Both the position numbers and the translations under genes were made by a program. A DNA stretch of 64,000 bases, from contig DALTWF010000004.1 of NCBI GenBank assembly GCA_029987235.1, positions 20,618-84,617 of the forward strand, written 5' to 3'. Positions within the stretch are counted from its first letter, which is position 1, and each line of letters opens with the position of its first letter. Positions 33,784-41,947 of the stretch are shown in pieces. The notes under the pieces are model-generated. The model was given only the letters and a program-made list of their open reading frames with translations, searched no databases and was not told the origin of the DNA. The DNA comes from Methanocorpusculum sp. (lineage in GTDB: Archaea; Halobacteriota; Methanomicrobia; Methanomicrobiales; Methanocorpusculaceae).

Positions 33784-35277
33784 ATGACAGTAAGCATAAC
33801 ACAGTGGCTTGATAAAACCGCTGACGCTTTCCCCAACAAACCGGCGATAATAGATGAGGCTGAGACGATATCCTGGCACGAATATCATAAATACGCACAG
33901 ACCTTAGCCCGCGCCGTAATTGACCGGGGACTTTGTCAGAAACCCGTCGCCGTTTATCTGAAAAAATCCGCACGCGTTCTTGTATCCTTTGCCGCGATTG
34001 CATATGCACGCTGTTTCTACACACCAATTGACGCAAACCAGCCGAAAGCGCGGATTGAAAAAATCCTATCCAACTTAGAGCCCTCGCTCATCATTACCGA
34101 TAAAAACCTCGCAGATGAAGCCGCACAATTCGGTGTACCGCTGCTTATTTTAGACGAAATTAAACCGGATGCGGGAGATTCCGATTGCGTAATCGCAGTG
34201 CAGAAACAGGCATCGGCAAAAGACCTGCTGTATGTGCTTTTCACCTCGGGCTCAACCGGCGAGCCTAAAGGCGTCTCGATTACGCACCGTTCGGTGATAA
34301 ACTACATAAACTGGGTGGTAAAGACATTTCAGATTACGAAAGACGACTCTTTCGCAAATCAGGCGCCGTTTTTCTTTGACAACTCCATTCTGGATATCTA
34401 TTCCTGTATGCAGACCGGGGCAGAACTGCATATCGTGCCCGGCACCCTCTTTTCCCAGCCGGTGCGGCTCCTATCTTATCTGAAGGATGAAAAAATCACC
34501 ACCATATTCTGGGTGCCGTCCGCTCTCATTGGTCCCGCACGGCTCAAAGCATTCAGAAACGTTGACTTGTCAGGTACCCTTCGCCGCGTGCTTTTCTGCG
34601 GCGAAGTAATGCCGGTAAAGCAGTTAAATGTCTGGCGGCAGTATCTCCCAGACGTGCTTTATGCAAACCTTTACGGACCCACGGAAATCACCGATGCATG
34701 TACCTGCTACATTGTTGACCGCAACTTTTCCGATGAAGAGGCACTGCCAATAGGAAAAGCAATCGACAACTGCGAAGTGTTTCTATTAAACGGCGATAAA
34801 CCCGTGGTACAGGGTGAAGAAGGCGAAATCTGCGTTTCAGGAGTGTGTCTTTCGCCAGGCTACTATCAGTCGCCTGAACGGACTGCGGAAGTCTTTGTAC
34901 AAAATCCGCTGTCAAAGTCAGCAGACATCATTTACCGGACGGGCGATATAGGTAAAGTTAATACGTTGGGTGAATTAATGTATATTTGTCGAAAAGATGC
35001 CCAGATAAAATATCTGGGTCACCGCATTGAACCCGGTGAAATTGATACAGCAGCAGGCTCCCTATTAGGTGTTGAATCATGCTGCACCGTCTTTGACCGG
35101 ACAAAAAACAGGATTGTGCTCTTTTATGAAGGAGAGGCAAACCCTGAATACGTGGCAGAAAACCTTGCCCGGCTTTTGCCGGATTATATGCTGCCGGCAA
35201 AAATACTCAGACGCACCCTTCCGCGTACGCCCAACGGAAAATGCGACCGGATGCGTCTTATGGAGGAACTGAAATGA
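33784..35277 (+). CDS. Stand-alone amino-acid-type adenylation enzyme (DltA/NRPS A-domain-like)
   Basis: The 497-residue adenylation protein has the core motifs in order: A3 LFTSGSTGEPKGVSITHRS, A4 FFFDNSILDIY, A5 NLYGPTEIT, A7 YRTGDIG, A8 KYLGHRIEPGEID, and A10 RTPNGKCDR with the catalytic lysine at about residue 486. The substrate Asp that binds the alpha-amino group (D of 'FDNS') is present, so an amino acid is the probable substrate, as in DltA. It would load the acid on the carrier protein encoded two genes downstream. It overlaps the formyltransferase gene by 4 nt. No condensation or thioesterase domain is nearby. Confidence 0.87.
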   Translation: MTVSITQWLDKTADAFPNKPAIIDEAETISWHEYHKYAQTLARAVIDRGLCQKPVAVYLKKSARVLVSFAAIAYARCFYTPIDANQPKARIEKILSNLEPSLIITDKNLADEAAQFGVPLLILDEIKPDAGDSDCVIAVQKQASAKDLLYVLFTSGSTGEPKGVSITHRSVINYINWVVKTFQITKDDSFANQAPFFFDNSILDIYSCMQTGAELHIVPGTLFSQPVRLLSYLKDEKITTIFWVPSALIGPARLKAFRNVDLSGTLRRVLFCGEVMPVKQLNVWRQYLPDVLYANLYGPTEITDACTCYIVDRNFSDEEALPIGKAIDNCEVFLLNGDKPVVQGEEGEICVSGVCLSPGYYQSPERTAEVFVQNPLSKSADIIYRTGDIGKVNTLGELMYICRKDAQIKYLGHRIEPGEIDTAAGSLLGVESCCTVFDRTKNRIVLFYEGEANPEYVAENLARLLPDYMLPAKILRRTLPRTPNGKCDRMRLMEELK

Positions 35278-36134
35278 GTGAGTGTCTCTTTAAAAAAGTA
35301 ATAGTAATCGGATACGGAAAGATTACCGGCGAGGTTCTTTCCTATGTAAAGTCGCTTGAGAAAAAATACGGCTATGAACTCGAATTCATCGAATACGAGG
35401 TTCATGCGGTGAGCATTACCCATAAAATCTGCATGGATGAAGGCATACCATATAATCTTATGCCGGAAAAAGACCGGGTTACCGAAAAATTCCTCAGCAT
35501 CACCGAGCCGCTCTTAATTATTTCCGCAAGCAACAACTATCTCTTCCCGGCAGCCGTTGTTAACCGGAAAAACACCACGGTTATCAACTTCCACAATGCG
35601 CTACTGCCGAAGTTTCCGGGCCGCAATGCACCGTCCTGGGCAATGTTTGAAGGCGAGTCCGAAACCGGCATCACCTGGCATTATGTAACACCGGGTGTTG
35701 ACGACGGTGCAATTATCGTGCAGAAGAAGACGGATATCACGCCTGACATGAAGGCATACGCACTTGCAGGCACCCTGATGAAAATTGCCTACGAAGGATT
35801 TGTCGAGTGTTTCGAGCAGGTCTTAACCGGAACGGCAAAAGTAACTCATCAGACCTTCCCGCCGAACAGAAAGATGTACTTCTCCAAAATGGTTCCGGCA
35901 GAAGGTGTCTTCAGTCTGGAAGACGACCCAATTTACATTTACCGCCTTCTGCGCAGCACAGATTACGGACCGAATGACATTTTCCCGCATATGAAAACCA
36001 AACTTGAGGGAAAAGACATTGAAATTGTCCGCTACAGCAAGGTTGATGCGGCAAAAGCCGATGCAAACGACGGTGCGATTTATCTTCCGCTTGACAAGGA
36101 GTCTATGCTCAGATTAAAATACAAGGAGTTATAA
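35274..36134 (+). CDS. Formyltransferase (methionyl-tRNA/amino-sugar formyltransferase family)
   Basis: The 286-residue protein has the formyl_trans_N signature INFHNALLPKFPGRNAPSWA and GVDDGAI, giving the catalytic triad Asn105-His107-Asp143. Archaea start translation with unformylated Met, so it is not a Met-tRNA formyltransferase in function. Its 4-nt overlap with the adenylation gene and the carrier gene downstream suggest it formylates an aminoacyl thioester, as the F domain of linear gramicidin synthetase LgrA does. The donor in a tetrahydromethanopterin-using cell is unclear. Amino-sugar formylation is an alternative. Confidence 0.85.
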   Translation: MSECLFKKVIVIGYGKITGEVLSYVKSLEKKYGYELEFIEYEVHAVSITHKICMDEGIPYNLMPEKDRVTEKFLSITEPLLIISASNNYLFPAAVVNRKNTTVINFHNALLPKFPGRNAPSWAMFEGESETGITWHYVTPGVDDGAIIVQKKTDITPDMKAYALAGTLMKIAYEGFVECFEQVLTGTAKVTHQTFPPNRKMYFSKMVPAEGVFSLEDDPIYIYRLLRSTDYGPNDIFPHMKTKLEGKDIEIVRYSKVDAAKADANDGAIYLPLDKESMLRLKYKEL

Positions 36135-36151
36135 AAAGATAAGGCACGTGT

Positions 36152-36175
36152 AAAACCGGAAATATTTCCGGTTTT
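36152..36175 (+). promoter_or_regulatory. Perfect 24-nt palindrome between formyltransferase and carrier genes
   Basis: AAAACCGGAAAT is followed directly by its reverse complement ATTTCCGGTTTT. In RNA it would form a hairpin whose loop must take some of the central A-T pairs. It may be an RNA processing or partial termination site that sets a different level of carrier protein, or a dimeric regulator's binding site. Confidence 0.6.
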
Positions 36176-36189
36176 CAGGATGTTACAAT

Positions 36190-36429
36190 ATGGCAACCAC
36201 TGAAGAGAGAATTATAAAGGTTCTTGCAAACGTCAATGAAAAGATTCTGACCTATGACGGTCCGAATATGATGGAAGACGGAACGCTTGACTCCTTTGAA
36301 CTGATTGAGATTGTTTCCCAGCTTGAAGAAGAGTTCGATTTCGAGATTGATGCAGAATATGCAGTTATTGAAAACTTTGGCAATAAAGATTCCATTATTG
36401 CCCTGATGAAGAAATTACTGGGCGAATAA
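36190..36429 (+). CDS. Acyl/peptidyl carrier protein
   Basis: The 79-residue acidic four-helix protein has the phosphopantetheine site GTLDSFELIEIVSQLEEEF; Ser35 of 'DSFE' would carry the prosthetic arm. Archaea generally lack fatty acid synthase carriers, so this one most likely serves the adenylation enzyme upstream. No phosphopantetheinyl transferase gene lies in the window. A 55-nt gap with a perfect palindrome separates it from the formyltransferase. Confidence 0.88.
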   Translation: MATTEERIIKVLANVNEKILTYDGPNMMEDGTLDSFELIEIVSQLEEEFDFEIDAEYAVIENFGNKDSIIALMKKLLGE

Positions 36430-36459
36430 TTTCTTTTTCTTTAATCTTTTTTAAAAAAT
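36430..36459. terminator. Bidirectional T-/A-rich terminator
   Basis: The short convergent gap between the carrier gene and ftr contains T-runs (ttctttttcttt, ctttttt) and an A-run (aaaaaa), able to end transcription from both sides. Confidence 0.5.
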
Positions 36460-36462
36460 AGT

Positions 36463-37359
36463 TTAGATACAGTCCCTTAAGTAGAACTTGTAAGGGCCTA
36501 AGTTTCCACCATAGTTTCCTGCAGAAATCATTTTCACTCCCGGAATGGTAACCGCTGCCTGAATTCCGGCACGTATTGCAGCTTTGATTGCCTCTTCGGA
36601 AACACCATTAATCACAATTTCATAGACTGCTTTCACACCGTCAGGCACATTCGATTTAAGACCCTTTGCAATAACAGCATCACGAATGGTCGGACAGTAT
36701 TTTTCATTCGTGGATGCGGTCATAAACTTATAGAATTTGGAACCCACTTTGGAACCGGAAGAAACAACGCCTCCAGGGAACGGAGTAATGGTACCCGGAA
36801 CGGATTTAATTGCCTCAACCGCAACATCAGCCGCGGTAAGTGCTGCCATCTGGGATTTGCCCAGGACAAAGAAATTTCCGCCTGCAATAGCCTTTATTGC
36901 GGAAATCTCTTCTTCAATGATGAAATCGCCGCCCATTGTCGGAATCGACCAGCATTCAATGTCACCGACCATGACCTTCTTTTCAAATTTGTCACCAAAA
37001 TAGTGCAGCTTTACCGGAAGAGTGATTTCATCGCCGATATGGCCGTTGAAGACCGCAACAGTCGGAACAGGCATAACACAGTCGGAAATACGGGATAATA
37101 CCTGCTCTTTGAGCACGCTTTTGCGCGAGCAGATTAATATTGCATACCCCGGACGATGATCAGGAGTCTCATTCGGCGGAAGATATACTTCGATTCCCGC
37201 TTCGCACGGACAGCGTATAGTTGATGAAGCAAAACCGGTTGCCTCGGTAGCGGCTTTAAACGCCCAGTTTTTCGTTGCCGCCGTAATAATAATACGGGCA
37301 GCCCAGACAGTAAATGCCTCTGAATATGTATCGTCTATTGTAACACCATTTATCTCCAT
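36463..37359 (-). CDS. ftr: Formylmethanofuran:tetrahydromethanopterin formyltransferase
   Basis: The second enzyme of the CO2-reducing methanogenic pathway moves the formyl group from methanofuran to H4MPT. The 298-residue protein begins MEINGVTIDDTYSEAFTVWA and includes STIRCPCEAGIEVYLPPNET, PVPTVAVFNGH, CWSIPTMGGDFIIEE, and the ending SAGNYGGNLGPYKFYLRDC, all characteristic of Ftr. It is cytoplasmic. Its product, formyl-H4MPT, is a conceivable donor for the neighbouring formyltransferase. Confidence 0.97.
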   Translation of the reverse strand: MEINGVTIDDTYSEAFTVWAARIIITAATKNWAFKAATEATGFASSTIRCPCEAGIEVYLPPNETPDHRPGYAILICSRKSVLKEQVLSRISDCVMPVPTVAVFNGHIGDEITLPVKLHYFGDKFEKKVMVGDIECWSIPTMGGDFIIEEEISAIKAIAGGNFFVLGKSQMAALTAADVAVEAIKSVPGTITPFPGGVVSSGSKVGSKFYKFMTASTNEKYCPTIRDAVIAKGLKSNVPDGVKAVYEIVINGVSEEAIKAAIRAGIQAAVTIPGVKMISAGNYGGNLGPYKFYLRDCI

Positions 37360-37445
37360 ATGCCATATTATATGACGTATGAGGTATTAGAGTTACTGCT
37401 ATTCCAAGGGATATCTATATTTACTATCATATCAAATATTTAGAC

Positions 37446-38288
37446 ATGACTACACAGATAGGTGCACGTATCCCATCCTTTATCCCATCAATTGACAATG
37501 TTATGGGAGGCGGCTGGACGGCAGGTTCAACCATCCTTCTCGTCTCTGAATACGGTGCAGGAGGACAGGAAATGATGCAGACCTCAGCTGTAAACTTCTT
37601 CCGTGCTGTTCAGGCAAATACCAAACAATCCTCAAACGCTGTCAAACAGGAAAAAGCATACTATATATCACCGAAAATGACCAAAGAGACGTTCTATGAG
37701 CGTCTGAAGATGCAGTTCCACCTGTTCGAAGATGAACGCGAATCTGTCGAGGAATTCGAAAAACAGGTTACTTTCATCGATTCCGCAGATTTATTCTTCG
37801 CACGCTCAGGTCTTCCGCGCGACTGGTATGAAGACAAGGACAGATATGTCTTAAAATCAAGAACCACTGATGATTTCGGTGGATTAACCAATGTTGCCTA
37901 TCGTTTAATCAGCGTAAAACAGAACTGTACAGTCTTCATTGATTCAATTACTGCATACCTTCCGTTCTTCCATGAAGAGGATGAATGGGCAAAGTTCCTG
38001 ATGCTTTTATACGGTATCACCCGCGGTGCAAAAAAGCAGGGTGTAAATATTGTGTTCCTCCTTGGAGAAGGTGTGTTAACGCCGGAACGCGAGGCAGAGT
38101 TAAAAGATTGTATGGATGTCATTATGCACCTGAAATGGACCGGAGATGTCACCCGTCAGCGTGTTATGTATCTGGAAAAATGTCCGGGTATTTTACCGAC
38201 CATGTCTGCAAAGGATCTTGTCGCATTCAACGTCACTATCAGTCCCGGTACCTGTTTCGAGATTGCAACCGTGCGCAAGATGATTTAA
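37446..38288 (+). CDS. KaiC/RAD55-like RecA-fold ATPase with degenerate P-loop
   Basis: The 280-residue RecA-fold protein begins RIPSFIPSIDNVMGGGWTAG, as KaiC-like proteins do (I--LD-ML-GG---G). The Walker A position reads VSEYGAGGQEMMQT, with the conserved Lys missing. Walker B is CTVFIDSITAYLPF. Relatives are archaeal signalling or motility ATPases such as FlaH. Loss of the Lys argues for nucleotide binding without fast hydrolysis, or for a sensory role. It is a single gene divergent from ftr. Confidence 0.72.
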   Translation: MTTQIGARIPSFIPSIDNVMGGGWTAGSTILLVSEYGAGGQEMMQTSAVNFFRAVQANTKQSSNAVKQEKAYYISPKMTKETFYERLKMQFHLFEDERESVEEFEKQVTFIDSADLFFARSGLPRDWYEDKDRYVLKSRTTDDFGGLTNVAYRLISVKQNCTVFIDSITAYLPFFHEEDEWAKFLMLLYGITRGAKKQGVNIVFLLGEGVLTPEREAELKDCMDVIMHLKWTGDVTRQRVMYLEKCPGILPTMSAKDLVAFNVTISPGTCFEIATVRKMI

Positions 38289-38299
38289 AGAAATATATC

Positions 38300-38340
38300 C
38301 CTTCACTTTTTTCCGTTTCATTTTTTGTTTTGTTTTTTCC
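38300..38340 (+). terminator. T-rich terminator of the KaiC-like gene
   Basis: Several T-runs (ttttttcc, attttttgttttgttttttcc) follow the stop codon. Confidence 0.55.
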
Positions 38341-38440
38341 ACCACCTATGTAACCGGCAGGTAACATATGCGAAACCATTTAAGTAAGTAAGCACTATTA
38401 TCTTCTATCCGCCAAAAGAGTGCGTGATTAGGAAAAACAA

Positions 38441-39304
38441 ATGGCAGCTAAAAACTCATCAAACGGGCAGAAAGTCTCTGATTTCGCAACAAAAGATGTA
38501 ATCTCCGTACCTTCGACTATGCGTATCATTGAAGGAGTCCAGCTGATGAGCAGAAACAACTTCAGAAGACTGCCGATTACCGATGCCGGAACCGGAAAAC
38601 TGACCGGCCTTATTACCCTGACTGATATAGTGGATATGTTAGGCGGCGGCAGCCGCTACAATCTTGTTGCAAAAAAGCACAAGGGAAATCTCTTAAAAGC
38701 ATTAAACGACAGCCTGCGGGAAATCATGACCGAAAACGTCACCGGACTTCCTGAGAGCGCATCGGTAAAGGACGCGGCAAAACTCCTGATTGAAACCGGT
38801 CACGGAGCATATCCGATTGTCAAAACAAACGGCGTTCTGTGCGGCATTATCACCGAATACGATATAATAAAAGTACTTGCCGGCGAGGAAAACACAACCA
38901 AAGTACGCTCGATTATGACAAAGAATCCGCGTGTTATCGAGCCTGATGTGCCTTTAAGCACCGTAACACGTGAAATCGTTGAACACGGCTACCGCAGATT
39001 CCCGGTGGTGAAAGACGGACTCCTGATTGGCATCATTACCGCAACCGATGTAATGAACTACATCGGACGGGGGCGCGTCTTTTCAGAGATGAAAGACGGC
39101 ACCATTGATGAAGTACTCAACCTTCCGGTACGCGAGGTAATGACAGCAGCAGACATCAAAACACTTTCCGCAGACGCAACGGTAAGTGAAGCCGCTGAAC
39201 TGATGCTCAAAAACGGTATCGGAGCGTTTCCGGTGATGGATAAAGGCAGACTTGCCGGCATCATCACAGAATTTGACCTGGTCCGCGAACTCGCAAACGA
39301 ATAA
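38441..39304 (+). CDS. Four-CBS-domain protein
   Basis: The 287-residue protein is made of two CBS pairs. Repeated units are seen as VSDFATKDVISVPSTMRI, LREIMTENVTGLPESASV, VRSIMTKNPRVIEPDVPL and VREVMTAADIKTLSADAT, each followed by a 'G-LxGIIT--DI' strand. CBS pairs bind adenosyl compounds such as AMP, ATP or SAM and act as energy sensors. No enzyme domain is attached. A second CBS gene follows after 147 nt. Confidence 0.88.
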   Translation: MAAKNSSNGQKVSDFATKDVISVPSTMRIIEGVQLMSRNNFRRLPITDAGTGKLTGLITLTDIVDMLGGGSRYNLVAKKHKGNLLKALNDSLREIMTENVTGLPESASVKDAAKLLIETGHGAYPIVKTNGVLCGIITEYDIIKVLAGEENTTKVRSIMTKNPRVIEPDVPLSTVTREIVEHGYRRFPVVKDGLLIGIITATDVMNYIGRGRVFSEMKDGTIDEVLNLPVREVMTAADIKTLSADATVSEAAELMLKNGIGAFPVMDKGRLAGIITEFDLVRELANE

Positions 39305-39365
39305 TCATAGAACATACCGCACCACAGACGCCCGAAAGCCGGGTGATTCTTCTGGTGCTTTTGGT

Positions 39366-39406
39366 CCGGTATTCTGCAGACACGGACTGCAGATGCAAAA
39401 ATCCGG
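39366..39406 (+). promoter_or_regulatory. Stem-loop in the leader of the second CBS gene
   Basis: TCTGCAG (39373-39379) pairs with CTGCAGA (39387-39393), leaving a 7-nt loop. An outer CCGG at 39366-39369 can pair with CCGG at 39403-39406. It lies about 45 nt before the ATG, which has a GGAGG ribosome binding site. It may be a terminator of the first gene or a leader regulator; I recognise no known riboswitch. Confidence 0.4.
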
Positions 39407-39451
39407 CAAAGAAACGTCGAATGCAATAATCCTTAACGGAGGATAAAAACT

Positions 39452-40225
39452 ATGTCTCAAAAACTGTTGGTAAAAGATGTAATGTCCAAACCTGTCTCGA
39501 TTGCCAAATCCGCCCTTATTCCGGAAGCACTTGCAAAGATGCTTGAAGCCGGAATCGACCCGATTGTAGTTACTAACGACCATGTTGTTGTCGGTACCGC
39601 ATCCCGCCGCACCATTGCGGAAAAGATGGGCAGCAAAAAAACAGGAAATATCCCGGCATCGCAGATTCGTGTTGCGACCGTAACCAAAGAGGACTTTACG
39701 TCGGTTTATCAGGACCAGGATGTGGAGATTCTTATTCCGCTCCTGCAGAGATACAAGATTGTTGTTGTATGGGATGAGGAACACCGGCTTATCGGTCAGG
39801 TTACCAAAGGAGACCTGTTAAAGATAATGGCACCGGAAGGCAAACTGGAAAACCTCATCGAACTTGCGCCCCGCATCACCCCTGAAGACCGCGTTGTGCA
39901 GATTCACCGCCGCATGACAAACAACGGTTCAACCCGCTTTATTGTCATGGATAATAACAAGGCAATCGGTATTGTCACAGAAACTGACGTTGCAAAGGTG
40001 CTTGTAAAGATGAAAAGCGATATCGACAAGCACTTTGAAAATGCACTCAGAAATGTGGTAGCAGCAGATATCATGTCAAGCCCGGTCATGAGTGTGAATG
40101 TTGCAACACCGGTAGCCGAGGTCGTTTCGCTTATGACAAAGAAGAATATCAGTACTGTACCGGTGGAAGAAGACGGTAAAATTATTGGTCTTGTTACCCG
40201 GAAATCACTGGTGAATGCCCTGTAA
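39452..40225 (+). CDS. CBS-domain protein
   Basis: The 257-residue protein contains CBS units seen at VKDVMSKPVSIAKSALIPEA, in the region IRVATVTKEDFTSVYQDQD, at IELAPRITPEDRVVQIHRRM, and at AADIMSSPVMSVNVATPVAE, again with 'IGxVT' closing strands. It probably senses adenylates. A clear GGAGG site precedes the ATG by about 8 nt. It resembles the gene upstream and may be an old duplicate. Confidence 0.85.
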   Translation: MSQKLLVKDVMSKPVSIAKSALIPEALAKMLEAGIDPIVVTNDHVVVGTASRRTIAEKMGSKKTGNIPASQIRVATVTKEDFTSVYQDQDVEILIPLLQRYKIVVVWDEEHRLIGQVTKGDLLKIMAPEGKLENLIELAPRITPEDRVVQIHRRMTNNGSTRFIVMDNNKAIGIVTETDVAKVLVKMKSDIDKHFENALRNVVAADIMSSPVMSVNVATPVAEVVSLMTKKNISTVPVEEDGKIIGLVTRKSLVNAL

Positions 40226-40252
40226 GGGCATCCCTGTTTTTTTCTTTTTTTT
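40226..40252 (+). terminator. T-run terminator of the second CBS gene
   Basis: A short GGGCATCCC element is followed by a long T-tract (ttttttcttttttttttc), directly after the stop codon. Confidence 0.6.
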
Positions 40253-40314
40253 TTCACTCCTGTTTTCCCGCCCCCTGAAAAAAAATATACCTTATTACAT
40301 GCAACATATATGGC

Positions 40315-40995
40315 ATGAAATTAGTTTACACTGGTAAGACTAAGGACGTATTTGCGCTTGATAACGGAAACTATCTCCTGCAGTTTAAAGACGACTGCAC
40401 CGGCGCAGACGGCGTTTTTGACCCGGGCATGAACACAGTCGGTCTGAAAATCGAAGGCGCCGGTCGCGCAGGTCTTCGCTTAACCAAATACTTCATGGAT
40501 ATCTTAAATGCAAAGGGCATCAAGACCCACTTTATAGACGCTGATATTGAAAATGCAACCATGACTGTAATTCCGGCACAGACCTTCGGCAAGGGCCTTG
40601 AAGTCATCTGCCGCTTCCGTGCGGTAGGCAGTTTCTACAGAAGATACGGCGACTATGTCAAAGAGGGCGCAGAACTTCCGGCATTTGTTGAGACCACCTT
40701 CAAAGACGATGCACGTGAAGACCCCCCTGTAACTAAAGACGCACTTGAATGCCTTGGTGTCATGACCGGTGCAGAATATGAAGACCTGAAGGCAGAAACC
40801 AAAAAGATTGCAACCATCATGAAAGACACCCTCAAAGAAAAAGGAATCGACCTCTACGATATCAAATTCGAGTTCGGAAAAGTAGACGGCAAAGTCATCT
40901 TAATCGATGAAATCTCCGGTGGAAACATGCGCGCCTACAAAGACGGCAAATATTTAATGCCGCTTGAACTTACCAAACTTGTCCTCGGGGACTAA
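40315..40995 (+). CDS. purC: Phosphoribosylaminoimidazole-succinocarboxamide synthase
   Basis: This is purine biosynthesis step 7 (SAICAR synthetase). The 226-residue protein begins MKLVYTGKTKDVFALDNGN and has ICRFRAVGSFYRRYG, PPVTKDALECLG, and the magnesium-binding KVILIDEISGGNMRAYKDG. The ATG at 40315 is preceded by another ATG in a different frame that stops at once, so the start is clear. An aatatacc element lies about 30 nt upstream. Confidence 0.94.
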   Translation: MKLVYTGKTKDVFALDNGNYLLQFKDDCTGADGVFDPGMNTVGLKIEGAGRAGLRLTKYFMDILNAKGIKTHFIDADIENATMTVIPAQTFGKGLEVICRFRAVGSFYRRYGDYVKEGAELPAFVETTFKDDAREDPPVTKDALECLGVMTGAEYEDLKAETKKIATIMKDTLKEKGIDLYDIKFEFGKVDGKVILIDEISGGNMRAYKDGKYLMPLELTKLVLGD

Positions 40996-41014
40996 GTTTA
41001 CTTTTTTTTCTTAT

Positions 41015-41827
41015 TCAAAGCAATCCGTCGATTATTTTCTCAACGTCGCTGATATCGTTGATAATATAATCCGCAGTTGCGCGCAGAATCTCAGGTTTGT
41101 CCCCGCCCTGCTGCACGGTTAATACCGATACATCCGCCTCGCGCATGGCGGATAAATCGTTAATGCCATCGCCTACCATTAAAACAACATCATATTCGCC
41201 TTTCAATGACTGAACAACCTGCGCCTTGGTGACCGGGGTTGCAACTCCGTGCACACGGTTGCGCGGAATGCCGATTTTGTCTGCAACCATCTCCAGTTTT
41301 TCCGTTCTGTCTCCTGATGCAATAAAAACCGCCACGCCTTTTTTGTGCAGCGAGGAGATAAGCTTTCGCACACCCGGAAACGGGTGACCTGCCGATGCTA
41401 TCGCAAACTCGATTTTACCGCACCGGGTATTGACAATGATACCTGCATTTAAGGCAAACAGCCCGAACTCCCGCGATGCATTTTCTTTGCAGACCGAAAC
41501 AACCTTCTGCACGTCAGCCATTTTACATCCATTGTCATATTCCAAAATACGCCCGACCGCATCCGCATCAATAATTTTGCGCCCGCAGGAGATGCCGAAT
41601 GTTACTCTATGCTCTTTCATGTAGGAGGAAAGCGTCTGCTCCGCAGGGGCTTCAAGGACCTCGGATGAACTGATATTGATTAAAACAAGTATTCTGTCTT
41701 CATCGTCAAAGGTAAGCGTTGTTGTTTCAACACTGTCGGGAAGAAGCGTATGGTTTTTTATCTGTATAACCGAACGGTTGGTTTTGAGAAGCGTGCCCGC
41801 ACTGTCAAAAACTACAGCTGTGCTCAT
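41015..41827 (-). CDS. HAD-family protein resembling the P-type ATPase phosphorylation domain
   Basis: The 270-residue protein has the HAD nucleophile motif VVFDSAGTLLK. As in P-type ATPases (DKTGT), the second Asp of the usual DxD is missing. Other motifs are VFIASGDRTEKL and VLMVGDGINDLSAM. A large insert after motif I takes the place of the nucleotide-binding domain. It has no membrane helices, so it is a soluble phosphatase or stand-alone P-type-like ATPase. It is convergent with purC and divergent from the tandem HD-GYP gene. Confidence 0.75.
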   Translation of the reverse strand: MSTAVVFDSAGTLLKTNRSVIQIKNHTLLPDSVETTTLTFDDEDRILVLINISSSEVLEAPAEQTLSSYMKEHRVTFGISCGRKIIDADAVGRILEYDNGCKMADVQKVVSVCKENASREFGLFALNAGIIVNTRCGKIEFAIASAGHPFPGVRKLISSLHKKGVAVFIASGDRTEKLEMVADKIGIPRNRVHGVATPVTKAQVVQSLKGEYDVVLMVGDGINDLSAMREADVSVLTVQQGGDKPEILRATADYIINDISDVEKIIDGLL

Positions 41828-41947
41828 ACATGGTAATTAGTGTGAAAAGAATATAAAATTTCCCTGTAAAACGGTATCAACCGAAAGACTCGGGCATACA
41901 ATGTTTAATATCAGATAAAAACCATTTTTTATGTACAGAAGTTCCGC

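Noticed and set aside
35274..36134. Methionyl-tRNA formyltransferase used in translation
   Set aside because: Archaea initiate with unformylated Met, and the gene is coupled to an adenylation enzyme rather than to translation genes.
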